Shown here: positions 8,747 through 17,965 of the stretch, piece by piece | Position numbering within the stretch: position 1 is the first letter of the stretch | Layout of the letters: every line of letters starts with the position of its first letter | The notes under the pieces: model-generated | What the model saw: only the letters and a program-made list of their open reading frames with translations | The model's database searches: none | What the model was told of the DNA's origin: nothing | Source of the DNA: HGM11416 sp034104345 | GTDB lineage: Bacteria; Bacillota; Clostridia; Christensenellales; Borkfalkiaceae | DNA length: 46,019 nucleotides | Reading direction: 5' to 3' | NCBI GenBank assembly: GCA_034104345.1 | Contig: JAXEDY010000027.1 | Location: 1-46,019 of the forward strand | Made by a program: the position numbers and the translations under genes

Positions 8747-8796
8747 GTTTTTTAACCGTAAAAAACGCACGAAAAACGACGAAAAAAGCAAAATTG

Positions 8797-8829
8797 TATA
8801 GCAAAAATATCCATTTATATAGCCAAAAT
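8797..8829 (+). promoter_or_regulatory. Direct repeats, possible AraC-type activator site
   Basis: TATAGCAAAAAT (8797-8808) and TATAGCCAAAAT (8818-8829) start exactly 21 bp apart, two helical turns, and end 5 bp before the -35 element. This spacing and position are typical of activator sites of AraC/XylS regulators. An AraC-family gene is present at 25328-26173, but the link is inference. Confidence 0.5.
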
Positions 8830-8834
8830 GTTTA

Positions 8835-8864
8835 TTGAAAATTTTACAAGCCGCGTGTTATCAT
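8835..8864 (+). promoter_or_regulatory. Promoter of the GH35 gene and its leader
   Basis: TTGAAA (8835-8840), 18 nt, TATCAT (8859-8864). Predicted +1 near 8871, giving a leader of about 130 nt. AAGGGCG (8881-8887) can pair with CGCCCTT (8911-8917). Confidence 0.6.
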
Positions 8865-8891
8865 ATTTTTGTAAAACGGAAAGGGCGCGTT

Positions 8892-8966
8892 ATGAATTTA
8901 AAAAAACGAACGCCCTTAAGAGAACCCTTAATAGGGCAGAGGACACTTAATAGGGCAAATAGTTAA
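8892..8966 (+). CDS. Putative 24-residue leader peptide before GH35
   Basis: A short ORF (24 codons plus TAA) begins at ATG 8892, six nt after a strong SD (GGAAAGGG). It encodes a basic peptide beginning MNLKKRTPLREPLIGQ. The second half contains a 12-nt direct repeat (CTTAATAGGGCA at 8927 and 8946). It ends 36 nt before the GH35 start, which itself has a poor SD, so a role in translational or transcriptional attenuation is possible. I do not recognise the peptide, and it may be a chance ORF in a structured leader. Confidence 0.4.
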   Translation: MNLKKRTPLREPLIGQRTLNRANS

Positions 8967-9002
8967 ACCTTACTTAATTTTTTAACTTGAAACTTTGAAA
9001 AT

Positions 9003-10790
9003 ATGGAACAAATCTGCATAAAAGGCGACAATTTTTATAAAGGCGGTAAAAAGCACCTGATAATATCGGGTGCCATACATTATTTCAGAATTTTGCCCGA
9101 ATGTTGGCGCGATCGGCTTGAAAAACTTAAAAATTGCGGATTTAACGCGGTAGAAACTTACGTTTGCTGGAGTTTGCACGAAAAAACCGAAGGGGTTTTC
9201 GATTTTTCGGGGCGGCTTGATTTAGGCGCGTTTATCGACGAAGCGAAAAATCTTAATTTAGACGTAATAATCCGCCCGGGCCCTTATATATGTGCCGAAA
9301 CCGATTTCGGCGGGCTTCCTTCGTGGTTGTTGAATTACGATACGGGGCTTAGGTGCGCGGATAAAATCTTTTTGGAAAAAGTAGAAAAATACATTAAACG
9401 GCTTGCCGAAGTTCTGGTGCCGAGGCTTGTAAAAAACGGCGGCAACGTTCAGATGGTGCAAATCGAAAACGAATACGGTTCTTACGGCAACGACGAGAAA
9501 TATAAACTCGCGCTCAAAAACATCTTTGAAAAATACGGAATAGACGGTTTGTTTTTTACTGCCGACGGCGACGACGAAGACATGATCGAAAACGGAAAAA
9601 TCGACGGGGTGATGCAGGCGCTTACGTTCGGTTCGCACCCCGACGAGCGGTTTGCGATTTTAAACGACGTTTGCGGCGGAAAAAAACACCCGAAGTTTTG
9701 CGCCGAGTTCTGGATAGGCTGGTATAACGTTTACGGCGGCTGCCGTATGGAACGCGACGATGAAAGCGTTATTGCCGATCTTAAACGGTTTTTGCAGACG
9801 GGCGCTTCGTTTAACGTTTATATGTTTTGCGGCGGCACGAATTACGGAATGATTAACGGCGCAAATTATAACGACGACGATTTCAGATTTCAGACCACGA
9901 GTTACGATTATCTCGCTCCGATTTCTGAAGCGGGCGATATGACCGAAAAATATTATAAAATTAAAGCGGCTATCGAAGAATTTACGGGCGAAAAAATAGA
10001 TTTACCCGTAAAAAACAGCGAAAAAACCGCTTATCCGCTTTTAAAACCAAACGGATTTTGTTCTCTTTTAAACGCGCTTGACAAAATCAGCGGCGGAAAA
10101 GAAGTCGAAAGCGAATATCCGCTGTCGTTCGAAAAACTGGGCGTAGACTTCGGTTACGTTCTTTACCGAACGAAACTGAACGTGCGAAAAAGCGGAGAAC
10201 TTGAAGTTTTCGGGCTTAAAGACCGCGCTACGGTTATGTTGAACGGAGAAATCCGCGGAGTTTTAGGGCAGGGTTTAAAGCAAAAAACGGTTAGCATAAA
10301 CGCAGATAACGATAAAGGCGAAAAAACTCTCGACGTTCTGGTTGAAAACCGCGGCCGATGCAATTACGGCTTGCGGCTTAAAAACAAAAAAGGAATCGAA
10401 AACGGAATTGTTTACCGCGAAAAATATTTGCTGGATTACGCAAACTATCCGATAAAGGCGGTAAAGCCCGAAAATCTTGTTTACGATTTGCCCGAAAGCG
10501 GAAACGGAAAGGCCGGATTTTTCAGGTTTACGCTTGATATAGCGGAAGCGCCGCGCGATACGTTTTTATATCCGAAAGGCTTTAAAAACGGTTGCGTTTA
10601 CATAAACGGCGAAAACGCGGGCAGGTTCTGCAACGTTCAGCCGCCCCAAGGCACGTTATACGTCGCCAAAGAACTTTTGAAAAAGGGCGAAAACGAAATT
10701 CTGGTTTTCGAAACCGACGGGTGCGAAAATCCGTACGTCGAATTTTTCGATAAACCCGTTTTCGGCACGAGCGAAAAGAAAAGGGTTTAA
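9003..10790 (+). CDS. GH35 beta-galactosidase
   Basis: A 595-residue glycoside hydrolase family 35 enzyme without a signal peptide, so likely intracellular. The (beta/alpha)8 barrel begins at once with ISGAIHYFRILPECWRDRL. IRPGPYICAETDFGGLPSWL is the family hallmark. The acid/base Glu-157 lies in QIENEYGSYG and the nucleophile Glu-235 in FCAEFWIGWY. Two C-terminal beta-sandwich domains follow (about 355-590). Members release terminal beta-linked galactose with retention. No convincing SD precedes the ATG. The gene is monocistronic between its own leader promoter and the next operator-like palindrome. Confidence 0.93.
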   Translation: MEQICIKGDNFYKGGKKHLIISGAIHYFRILPECWRDRLEKLKNCGFNAVETYVCWSLHEKTEGVFDFSGRLDLGAFIDEAKNLNLDVIIRPGPYICAETDFGGLPSWLLNYDTGLRCADKIFLEKVEKYIKRLAEVLVPRLVKNGGNVQMVQIENEYGSYGNDEKYKLALKNIFEKYGIDGLFFTADGDDEDMIENGKIDGVMQALTFGSHPDERFAILNDVCGGKKHPKFCAEFWIGWYNVYGGCRMERDDESVIADLKRFLQTGASFNVYMFCGGTNYGMINGANYNDDDFRFQTTSYDYLAPISEAGDMTEKYYKIKAAIEEFTGEKIDLPVKNSEKTAYPLLKPNGFCSLLNALDKISGGKEVESEYPLSFEKLGVDFGYVLYRTKLNVRKSGELEVFGLKDRATVMLNGEIRGVLGQGLKQKTVSINADNDKGEKTLDVLVENRGRCNYGLRLKNKKGIENGIVYREKYLLDYANYPIKAVKPENLVYDLPESGNGKAGFFRFTLDIAEAPRDTFLYPKGFKNGCVYINGENAGRFCNVQPPQGTLYVAKELLKKGENEILVFETDGCENPYVEFFDKPVFGTSEKKRV

Positions 10791-10876
10791 AACAGGGGTT
10801 AAAAAGACCGCGGCAAAACCTTAAAAAAAGTTAAAATCATAAACGCGCCGCGAAAAAATAAAAAGTTAAAAATTTT

Positions 10877-10896
10877 GCAAAAGGCATGCCTTTTGC
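10877..10896. promoter_or_regulatory. 20-bp perfect palindrome upstream of the second ABC operon
   Basis: GCAAAAGGCATGCCTTTTGC is a perfect inverted repeat 73 bp before the start of the binding-protein gene. A weak promoter reading (TTGCAA at 10875, GATAAA at 10899, 18-nt gap) would put the palindrome in the spacer, as for a repressor operator. It is not followed by a T-run, so it is not a terminator. Confidence 0.55.
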
Positions 10897-10968
10897 TTGA
10901 TAAACTCGTTTTGTTAAGCAACCCGCCTTAAAAGCAAAAAAAAGATAAAAAGCATAAGGAGCAAAATT

Positions 10969-12741
10969 ATGAAAAACGTAAAAAGCAAAATTTTATGCCT
11001 TGCACTGTCGGTCGTAACGTGCTTTACCGCCGCCGCTTGCGGCGAAGGGATACGCCCTGACAACAGTTCGGGGCAGGTAAATGAAGCGAAAACACAGCTT
11101 TATATAGGTCTTGGCACCAACGGTCTTACCGAGTATATGGAAGACGCGATTAAAAAATTCGAAGACAAGTATAAAGACGTTTCGTTCGAAGATGGCAAAA
11201 CGGGCGTTCAGGTATTTTTCAAATACGACGAAAAGTTTTCTAATTTCGATACGCTTCCCATAAACTACACGGGCTATCAGGAAAAACTTGTAATAACCGA
11301 GAACGTGCCTTACGACAGGATTAAGAAAATGGCGCTCGAAATAACCGACGTTGCGACCACTCCTCTTAATAAAAGCGTTGTGGCAAGCGAAAAATCGCGT
11401 ACCGAAACCGAAACTATTGCGGGCAAAATGCTTCCGCAGTTCAAAAAGTATTTCGACGCCGACGGAAAATATTACGCTCTTCCTTCGCAATTTGCAAGGA
11501 TGGGGCTTGTTTACGACGAATCGTTGTTCGAAAAAAACGGCTTATATTTTGCCGCCGAAAACGCAACTCATTCGTTCGAATATACCTGCGATAACGTTTA
11601 TACCGGTAAAGAAGGCACCTATCTTTTCGTAGACGAAGGATATACCAAAGACGAACTTTCCAAAGGTCCCGACGGAAAAGCCGGCACTTACGATGACGGA
11701 CTTCCCGCAACCTACGAAGAATTTTTCGCGCTGTGCCACCTTATGCAGAAAGAATTCGGTATCGAACCCGTTCGCTGGGCGGGCAAAGTTCAATCTTATA
11801 TGATGGGCGTTGCCGAATCGCTCGCAGCCGACTATGAAGGCGACGAATACGTTTTAAAAACCAACTTCAACGGCACGGCGCACAATCTCGTTAAATTCGA
11901 CGATAACGGAAAAATGGTGTTCGGCGCCGACGGCAAGCCCGTAATTTATTCGCTTGCAATCAACAACGAAAACGGGCACGAACTTACCGCGCAGTTAGGA
12001 TTTTATAACACTTTGAAATTTATGGACGCGTTTTTAAAATCGGATTATTACGATAAAGATTTATGCTTCAACGGCACAAGCGACCACTTAACCACCCAGA
12101 CCAAATATCTTTTAAGCGATAAAGACTCGAAAGTTTCGTCGATAGCGATGCTCGCCGAAGGCAGCTGGTGGTATGGCGAAGCGGCGAACACCTTTAAAGA
12201 TATGGCGCAGAAATACGGCGAAAGCTGGTCGGCTAAAAAAAGAAAATTCGCATATCTGCCCCTTCCGAAGGCAGACGAAAGTTTAATCGGTAAGCAAGAA
12301 AGCACGTTCGCTGTGTTAAACATGACTTCGTTTATTACAAAAGACGCGGCGAAAGAGCAGGCAGACGTTGCAAAACTTTTCTTACGCGATATGTATTCGC
12401 GCGAAGGACTTTTGAATTTTGTTTCGATAACCGGACAGATGCGCCCCTACACGCTTAACTTAACCGCCGACGAATATGATTCGCTTACCCGCTTCGGCAA
12501 ATCGAACTACGACACTCTTAAAAACAACAACATTTTATATTTGCCGTCGGATAACGTTCTTTACAGAACCAACAACAGTATCTTAGATGCGACCTATAAT
12601 TTCCATTGGACTTCGAATCTCGGCGAAACGCTTACGTTAGTTTTAAGGGCGGGTTCAGACGCAAAGACCTATTTCGAAGAAGTTCACGATTTCTGGAATA
12701 AGGCTAAGTGGGACAGTTATTATAAAGGCGTCGCTTATTAA
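10969..12741 (+). CDS. Sugar-binding lipoprotein of a CUT1 ABC transporter
   Basis: A 590-residue solute-binding protein. The signal peptide ends in a lipobox (FTAAACGEG, Cys about residue 24). The mature part starts with a short linker, then TQLYIGLGTNGLTEYMEDAIKKF. It is longer than typical maltose-binding-like proteins (about 400-450), as is common for binders of larger oligosaccharides. An insertion region near residues 195-245 reads like a calcium-loop/Gly-Asp-rich loop. SD AAGGAGC precedes the ATG. Forty-two bp downstream start the two permeases. The ligand is unknown, but the neighbouring GH35, GH43 and GH78 genes suggest plant-type oligosaccharides. Confidence 0.92.
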   Translation: MKNVKSKILCLALSVVTCFTAAACGEGIRPDNSSGQVNEAKTQLYIGLGTNGLTEYMEDAIKKFEDKYKDVSFEDGKTGVQVFFKYDEKFSNFDTLPINYTGYQEKLVITENVPYDRIKKMALEITDVATTPLNKSVVASEKSRTETETIAGKMLPQFKKYFDADGKYYALPSQFARMGLVYDESLFEKNGLYFAAENATHSFEYTCDNVYTGKEGTYLFVDEGYTKDELSKGPDGKAGTYDDGLPATYEEFFALCHLMQKEFGIEPVRWAGKVQSYMMGVAESLAADYEGDEYVLKTNFNGTAHNLVKFDDNGKMVFGADGKPVIYSLAINNENGHELTAQLGFYNTLKFMDAFLKSDYYDKDLCFNGTSDHLTTQTKYLLSDKDSKVSSIAMLAEGSWWYGEAANTFKDMAQKYGESWSAKKRKFAYLPLPKADESLIGKQESTFAVLNMTSFITKDAAKEQADVAKLFLRDMYSREGLLNFVSITGQMRPYTLNLTADEYDSLTRFGKSNYDTLKNNNILYLPSDNVLYRTNNSILDATYNFHWTSNLGETLTLVLRAGSDAKTYFEEVHDFWNKAKWDSYYKGVAY

Positions 12742-12783
12742 AAAGAGACAAGCAAAAATCGTAACGCAAGGATTAACCGAAAA

Positions 12784-13830
12784 ATGAAAAAACAAAATGA
12801 CGGATACGGATTTTTCAGACGGGCTGTTTCATCGCTTAACTGGAAACTATACGACATACGCTCGAAAATTTACAACAAGCGCAAAAAGGACGCGCCCCGA
12901 AAAGCGCGTTCTATAACGCAGATGAACAACGGAAAAAAGATTTTTTGCGCGACCATGTTATTTTTGCCGCTTTTGCAATTTTTCCTTTTTTACGTTTGCG
13001 TAAACTTCAACTCGATACTTCTCGCGTTTCAGCGTATCGATGCCGACGGCAACAGATTTCTCGTAAAATTCGATAACTTTGCCGCGATTTTCGAAAAGTT
13101 CAGAACGGAAGCGGTTTTCGGCTATGCTATAAAAAATTCGCTTATATCCTATCTTTTTACAACGGTAATCGCTTCGCCCGTGGGGCTTTTGTTTGCGTTT
13201 TACATTTATAAAAAGGCAACGCTGGGCAAATTTTTCAAAATCACGTTGTTTTTGCCGTCGGTGGTATCGTCGATCGTTCTCGTTATGCTTTACATGTATT
13301 TCGTAGACCTTGCGCTGCCCACGATAATAAAAGAAGTTTTTAAAACTAAAGTATCGGGCTTCTTTTCGAATTTAGACACGCAGTTTGCCACGGTCGTGGT
13401 TTTTACGGTATTCACGAGTTTCGGTTCGTCGGTTTTAATGTATTTAAGTTCGATGAACGGAATAAACGAATCGATAGTAGAAGCCGCCGAACTTGACGGC
13501 GCAACCTATTTTCAGGAATTTATTTACGTCACGTTCCCCATGGTTTATCCCACGTTCGTTACCTTTTTTATAATAGGTATTTCGGGAATATTCACCAATC
13601 AGATGAACCTCGTTTCGTTTTTGGGAACCGACAGACCTATGCCGCAATCGCAAACTTTCGGGTATTATCTCTATCAGCAGACGGTGGCGGGCGAAGCCAA
13701 CTATCCGTTGCTTTCGGCTTTCGGGCTTATGATAACTCTGGTAGTCGCGCCTGTTTCGATAATAACCAAAAAACTTATGGAAAAATACGGGCCGAGCGCC
13801 GAACAAGCGCCCGTAAGGAGAGCAAAATGA
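12784..13830 (+). CDS. CUT1 sugar ABC transporter permease (MalF/UgpA/LplB type)
   Basis: A 348-residue permease with an unusually long basic cytoplasmic N-terminus (about 50 residues, rich in Lys/Arg) before the first membrane segment (IFCATMLFLPLLQFFLFYV). The EAA loop, EAAELDGATYFQEFIYVTFP, is near residue 233. It pairs with the next gene, whose ATG overlaps this stop codon (ATGA). An internal ATG at residue 47 has a weaker SD, so I keep the longer form. Confidence 0.92.
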   Translation: MKKQNDGYGFFRRAVSSLNWKLYDIRSKIYNKRKKDAPRKARSITQMNNGKKIFCATMLFLPLLQFFLFYVCVNFNSILLAFQRIDADGNRFLVKFDNFAAIFEKFRTEAVFGYAIKNSLISYLFTTVIASPVGLLFAFYIYKKATLGKFFKITLFLPSVVSSIVLVMLYMYFVDLALPTIIKEVFKTKVSGFFSNLDTQFATVVVFTVFTSFGSSVLMYLSSMNGINESIVEAAELDGATYFQEFIYVTFPMVYPTFVTFFIIGISGIFTNQMNLVSFLGTDRPMPQSQTFGYYLYQQTVAGEANYPLLSAFGLMITLVVAPVSIITKKLMEKYGPSAEQAPVRRAK

Positions 13831-14705
13831 AAGAAAAAAAGAAAATTTCGCTTTTGTTCCCCATATTGTTTGCGGTTTTGATTTTATATTCGGTAATACT
13901 TTTCGCGCTGTTTATATGGGGATTTTTAACCGCGATGCGCGAAAATCTGGGCTTTATATCCGATCCGTTCGGGTTTGAGGGCGGGCTTCATATCGACAAT
14001 TTCGAAAAGGCGTTCTTTTTGTTTCAGACCACGGTAAAGGGCGTAGACGGCGGCTATCGCACGGTGTATATCGAAGAGATGTTTTTAAACTCGCTTATAT
14101 ATTCGTTTGGCTGTTCGCTTGTTAACACTTTCGTAACGTGCGTGGTTGCTTACGTCGCTTCGAAGTTCGATTATAAAATCTGCGGAATTATTTCGACCAT
14201 GGTAATAGTGTTGCTTGCTCTTCCGATAGTAGGCAACCTGCCAGCCGAAATAAGCATGGCGAAAATGCTTAACATCTACGGAACCATGGGCGGAATGTTC
14301 ATAATGCGCGCGGCGTTTATCGGACCTTATTTTCTGATATTCGCGGCTGTATTCAAGGGCGTTCCCAAAGATTTTACCGAAGCGGGTTATATCGACGGCG
14401 CAAACGAATTTACCATATTTTTCAACCTTATGATGCCTATGGTAAAAGATACGTTTATGACCGTAATGCTTTTAAGTTTTATAGGTTATTGGAACGATTA
14501 TTCTGTTCCGCTTATCTATTTGCCGGATAATCCGCCGCTTGCTTTGGGGCTTTACAGATTCAACGCTTCAACCGATAACGAAATAAGCACGGTACCTATG
14601 AAAATGGCGGGCTGCTTTATCGTTTCCGTTCCTATTTTAATAATATTCGTAGCTTTCCAGAATAAACTTATGGGCAACATTTCGATGGGCGGGCTTAAAG
14701 AATAA
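13827..14705 (+). CDS. CUT1 sugar ABC transporter permease (MalG/UgpE/LplC type)
   Basis: A 292-residue permease with six predicted membrane segments and an EAA loop (EAGYIDGANEFTIFFNLMMP) near residue 190. The C-terminal ending MGNISMGGLKE is characteristic of this permease class. The start is preceded by AAGGAG within the upstream gene, and the overlap is 4 bp. No ATPase follows; a shared MsmX/UgpC-like ATPase elsewhere in the genome is the usual solution. Confidence 0.93.
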   Translation: MKEKKKISLLFPILFAVLILYSVILFALFIWGFLTAMRENLGFISDPFGFEGGLHIDNFEKAFFLFQTTVKGVDGGYRTVYIEEMFLNSLIYSFGCSLVNTFVTCVVAYVASKFDYKICGIISTMVIVLLALPIVGNLPAEISMAKMLNIYGTMGGMFIMRAAFIGPYFLIFAAVFKGVPKDFTEAGYIDGANEFTIFFNLMMPMVKDTFMTVMLLSFIGYWNDYSVPLIYLPDNPPLALGLYRFNASTDNEISTVPMKMAGCFIVSVPILIIFVAFQNKLMGNISMGGLKE

Positions 14706-14832
14706 AAGCAAAAAAACTAAAAAAAACAAAAACTTTAAGCGGCGCGAGACAAAAAGCACCGCAACGAAAAAAAACAAAAATCAAGAAATAACGGCAAAAA
14801 GCCGATATTTAATAAATCATCAAGGAGGAATT

Positions 14833-17800
14833 ATGAAAAGCAAAAAAATCGTTTTAGCGGTATTGCTTTCAACGTTTTTGGCGGCGAGCGCGGGATTTGG
14901 CGTAAGCGGATTTAAAACGGTGGCGGCAATTTCCGAAAGCGACGTAACGTTCGAAGCGGGAGAAGTAAAAACTTCGTTCATAATGGGCGAAGAACTTAAA
15001 GTTCCGCAAGGCAAATTCGTTTACGGCGGCAAAAAATACGCCGCCGACGCGGTAGTCCGTTTCCCCGACGGCAACGCCTATCTCGACGATTACGTTAAAC
15101 TTACTCAGACCGGGGTATACGAAATAGAATATCGCGCGGTTATCGAAGGGACTTTGATTAAAGAAAAAAAATCGTTCGAAACGTTAGAAGCGCTTTATTC
15201 GGTCGGCTCTACCCGTTCGTCGATGAGATACGGCAAACCCACCGAATTAGGTCTTAAATTCGTAGACGAAAGATCGCCTTCGGGGCTGGCGGTTTCGCTT
15301 GCGAAAGGCGACGAATTTACCTATAACGGCGTTATCGACCTTAAAAATTCGAGCCGGGACGCAAAAACGTTACAACTTTACGTCACGCCCGAACGCGAAA
15401 AGGCTGCCGACGCTTTCAGCGTTATGGTTAAATTCACCGATATTTACGATCCGAACAACTACGTTATGGTTTCGACCTGGTCGTATAACATGAAGTGTTA
15501 TAACGATTCGCCTTGCCGCGCGGCTTACGTTACTTCGTGCGTGCCGTCGATCGGGCAGACCTACACGGGGCATTATTCGACCTATCAGGCGGCTGCCGGC
15601 GGTTGGATAGACACCGTGTTTAAAAGCATGCGCACTTCGGGATTCTGTTCGTTTATGTCTTTTTACGGCGACAATGCGGGCGGCGAATTCAGGTGGAACG
15701 ACGGAACTCCGGGCGGTAGCGGATTTACGCTCGACTGGGGGTATCCCGGGTACCAGCAACTCGGATTCTGGTGGAATTACGACGGACTTGAACTTTGCGG
15801 CAATCAACCCACACCCGAATTCAGTAATATAATCGCGGATTACGACAATCCGAATTATTATTCGTCTCTTTGGGACGGCTTTACCACCGGCGAATGTTAC
15901 GTCAGCCTTTGGGCTGAACAATATAACAACACTTCGTTCAACTTCGTGGTTACCGAAATGGCGGGCGTAGATTTAACAACGCAAGCCCCCGCAACCACTT
16001 ATAAAGACGAAGCCGCTCCGGTTATTTCGGTAAACTACGGCGCATACACCGAAACCGCTTATCCCGACGCGCTCGTCGGCTCGCCTTACACCGTATTCAA
16101 AGCGAACGCAATCGACGGTTACGACGGAGAAAAAGACGTTTCGGTTCGCGCGTTCTACGCTTACGGCACGGAAAACTGCTATGAAGTTTCGTGCGATACT
16201 ACCTTTACCCCCGACCGAGAAGGCGATTACACCTTGGTTTATAAAGCAAAAGATCAGGCCGGCAACGTTGCCGAAAAACATGTGGTAATTCACGCAGGCA
16301 CCGTAGCCGAAGAACTTACCCTTACGGTTAACGAAAGCGGCGCCGAAAAAACAGGCGTTAAGGGCAGATTTATAACCGTTGCCGAAGCAACTTACGGCGG
16401 TGGGGTAGGAGCAATCACCTATACGGCTAACGCAAAAGGCAAAAAAAGCGGCAAACAATACGAAATCGAAAACGGCTCGTTCAGACCTATGGTCGCCGAT
16501 ACTTACGAAATAAGTTATGCTGTAACCGACTTTATAGGTCAGCAAAAAACCTATAAATACGAAGTGGCGATTGCCGATTCGGCGGCCCCCGTGTTCGAAG
16601 AACTTCCCGCACTTCCCAAATATCTTATTTCGGGTTACGAATACACATTCCCGCAGGCAGTTGCAATCGATAAAAAGGGCAACGCCGTTCAGGCACAGAT
16701 TTATTTTGCCGACGGCGGAAGCGAAACTTTGGCTGCTCCTACGGTAAGCGTAGGCGGCGACAGCCGCACCGCCGAAGTTGTTTATCGCGCCGAAGCGGGC
16801 GGAGAAATCGGCGAACTTCGCTTCGGAATTCCCGTCGTAAACGTTAAAAAAGGCGTTTCGATAGATATGGCTAAATATTTTGCGGGCGAAAACTTCACCG
16901 CAACTTCGGATAGTTCTAACGTAGTTATAGCCGCAAGCGGGAACAGGGCGAACGCAGAATTTATCAACGCGGTTCTTGCCGAAGGTTTCTCGGCGCAATA
17001 CGCGGTAACAAGCGGCGAATTCAACGAACTTGCCATGTATCTTACCGACAGCGTAAACTTAAAACAAAAAATTAAAATTTCGTGGAAGAACGTCGCGGGC
17101 GTAAACTGGACTTACGTCAACGATAAAATAACAACAATTTCGAGTATGTTCGACTTTGCGGGCAACGCTTCGAACTTCAGTTGGAACAACAAACTTCACA
17201 CCTTTAACGACGCTACGAGTTCGCTTTCCGTTGAAATAAACGAAACCGTTTACGGCGAAAAATTCGAAGGCTTTACTTCTGGCAAACTTTATTTCGGACT
17301 TGCGCTTGACGGCGTTTACGGCGAAGCGGCTGTTTCGGTAACAAAAATGAACAACCAACCCATTCGTCTTGCCCGCCGCGACGTAATCGATCCGCAGATG
17401 TCGATTATAGGCGACGATTATGTAACTCAGGCGCGCACCGGCGATACCATCGACCTTAAAGGCGCGATAGTTGCCGACGTTCTTTCGCCCGTTTGTTCGT
17501 TAAGTCTTACCGTAACCGATCCCGAAGGCAATTCCGTAAAGACAATAGACGGCGTAACCGTTGAAAACTTGTGCGAAATCGGGGGAGCCGTAAAACTCGA
17601 CAAAGTAGGAACTTACACCGTCACCTACGCTTACTCCGACGGATCGAGAGAAGTAAGCGAACCGTTCGAAATCAAGTGTTCGCTTTCAAACGCCATCGAA
17701 ATAACCATAAACGGAAACGTTCCCGAAAAAGCAACCGTCGGCTCCGAAGTAAAACTTCCTTCGGCAACCGCAATAGCAAACGGCGGAAACGCTACCGTAT

Positions 17801-17955
17801 ACGTTCTGGTTATCAATCCCAAGGGTTATATCACAAACGTAACTTCGGCAATGTCGTTCAAAGCGGAATTAAAAGGCACTTATCGCGTAATTTACACCGC
17901 GTACGATTCGTCGGACAACGTTAAAACGATTTACCGCGACGTAGTTGCGGAATAA
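14833..17955 (+). CDS. Large secreted protein with Ig-like and lectin-like domains
   Basis: A 1040-residue exported protein. The signal peptide (residues 1-32, hydrophobic VLAVLLSTFLAASAGFG) lacks a lipobox Cys, and no LPXTG motif or C-terminal membrane anchor is visible. Visible parts: an Ig-like strand domain (about 35-110); an aromatic- and Cys-containing beta-rich region (about 130-390, with repeated W/Y/G); PKD/Ig-like domains ending in AGNVAEKHVVI and VTDFIGQQKTYKYEV (about 395-590); a second beta-sandwich (about 680-840); and two more Ig-like domains ending in YDSSDNVKTIYRD (about 850-1040). It directly follows the ABC permeases with an excellent SD (AAGGAGG) and precedes a DUF4838 lipoprotein by 10 bp. 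A role in binding extracellular glycan is likely. No catalytic motif is recognised. Confidence 0.75.
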   Translation: MKSKKIVLAVLLSTFLAASAGFGVSGFKTVAAISESDVTFEAGEVKTSFIMGEELKVPQGKFVYGGKKYAADAVVRFPDGNAYLDDYVKLTQTGVYEIEYRAVIEGTLIKEKKSFETLEALYSVGSTRSSMRYGKPTELGLKFVDERSPSGLAVSLAKGDEFTYNGVIDLKNSSRDAKTLQLYVTPEREKAADAFSVMVKFTDIYDPNNYVMVSTWSYNMKCYNDSPCRAAYVTSCVPSIGQTYTGHYSTYQAAAGGWIDTVFKSMRTSGFCSFMSFYGDNAGGEFRWNDGTPGGSGFTLDWGYPGYQQLGFWWNYDGLELCGNQPTPEFSNIIADYDNPNYYSSLWDGFTTGECYVSLWAEQYNNTSFNFVVTEMAGVDLTTQAPATTYKDEAAPVISVNYGAYTETAYPDALVGSPYTVFKANAIDGYDGEKDVSVRAFYAYGTENCYEVSCDTTFTPDREGDYTLVYKAKDQAGNVAEKHVVIHAGTVAEELTLTVNESGAEKTGVKGRFITVAEATYGGGVGAITYTANAKGKKSGKQYEIENGSFRPMVADTYEISYAVTDFIGQQKTYKYEVAIADSAAPVFEELPALPKYLISGYEYTFPQAVAIDKKGNAVQAQIYFADGGSETLAAPTVSVGGDSRTAEVVYRAEAGGEIGELRFGIPVVNVKKGVSIDMAKYFAGENFTATSDSSNVVIAASGNRANAEFINAVLAEGFSAQYAVTSGEFNELAMYLTDSVNLKQKIKISWKNVAGVNWTYVNDKITTISSMFDFAGNASNFSWNNKLHTFNDATSSLSVEINETVYGEKFEGFTSGKLYFGLALDGVYGEAAVSVTKMNNQPIRLARRDVIDPQMSIIGDDYVTQARTGDTIDLKGAIVADVLSPVCSLSLTVTDPEGNSVKTIDGVTVENLCEIGGAVKLDKVGTYTVTYAYSDGSREVSEPFEIKCSLSNAIEITINGNVPEKATVGSEVKLPSATAIANGGNATVYVLVINPKGYITNVTSAMSFKAELKGTYRVIYTAYDSSDNVKTIYRDVVAE

Positions 17956-17965
17956 GGAGAAAAAT

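Noticed and set aside
15973..16998. A 341-codon minus-strand open frame inside the 1040-residue protein gene
   Set aside because: Its composition (Phe/Arg/Gly/Val-rich) is that of an antisense shadow of a GC-skewed gene. No SD or family signature is visible.
17945..17965. TTG start for the DUF4838 protein overlapping the previous gene
   Set aside because: The ATG at 17966 has AAGGAG at good distance and begins directly with a lipoprotein signal peptide.
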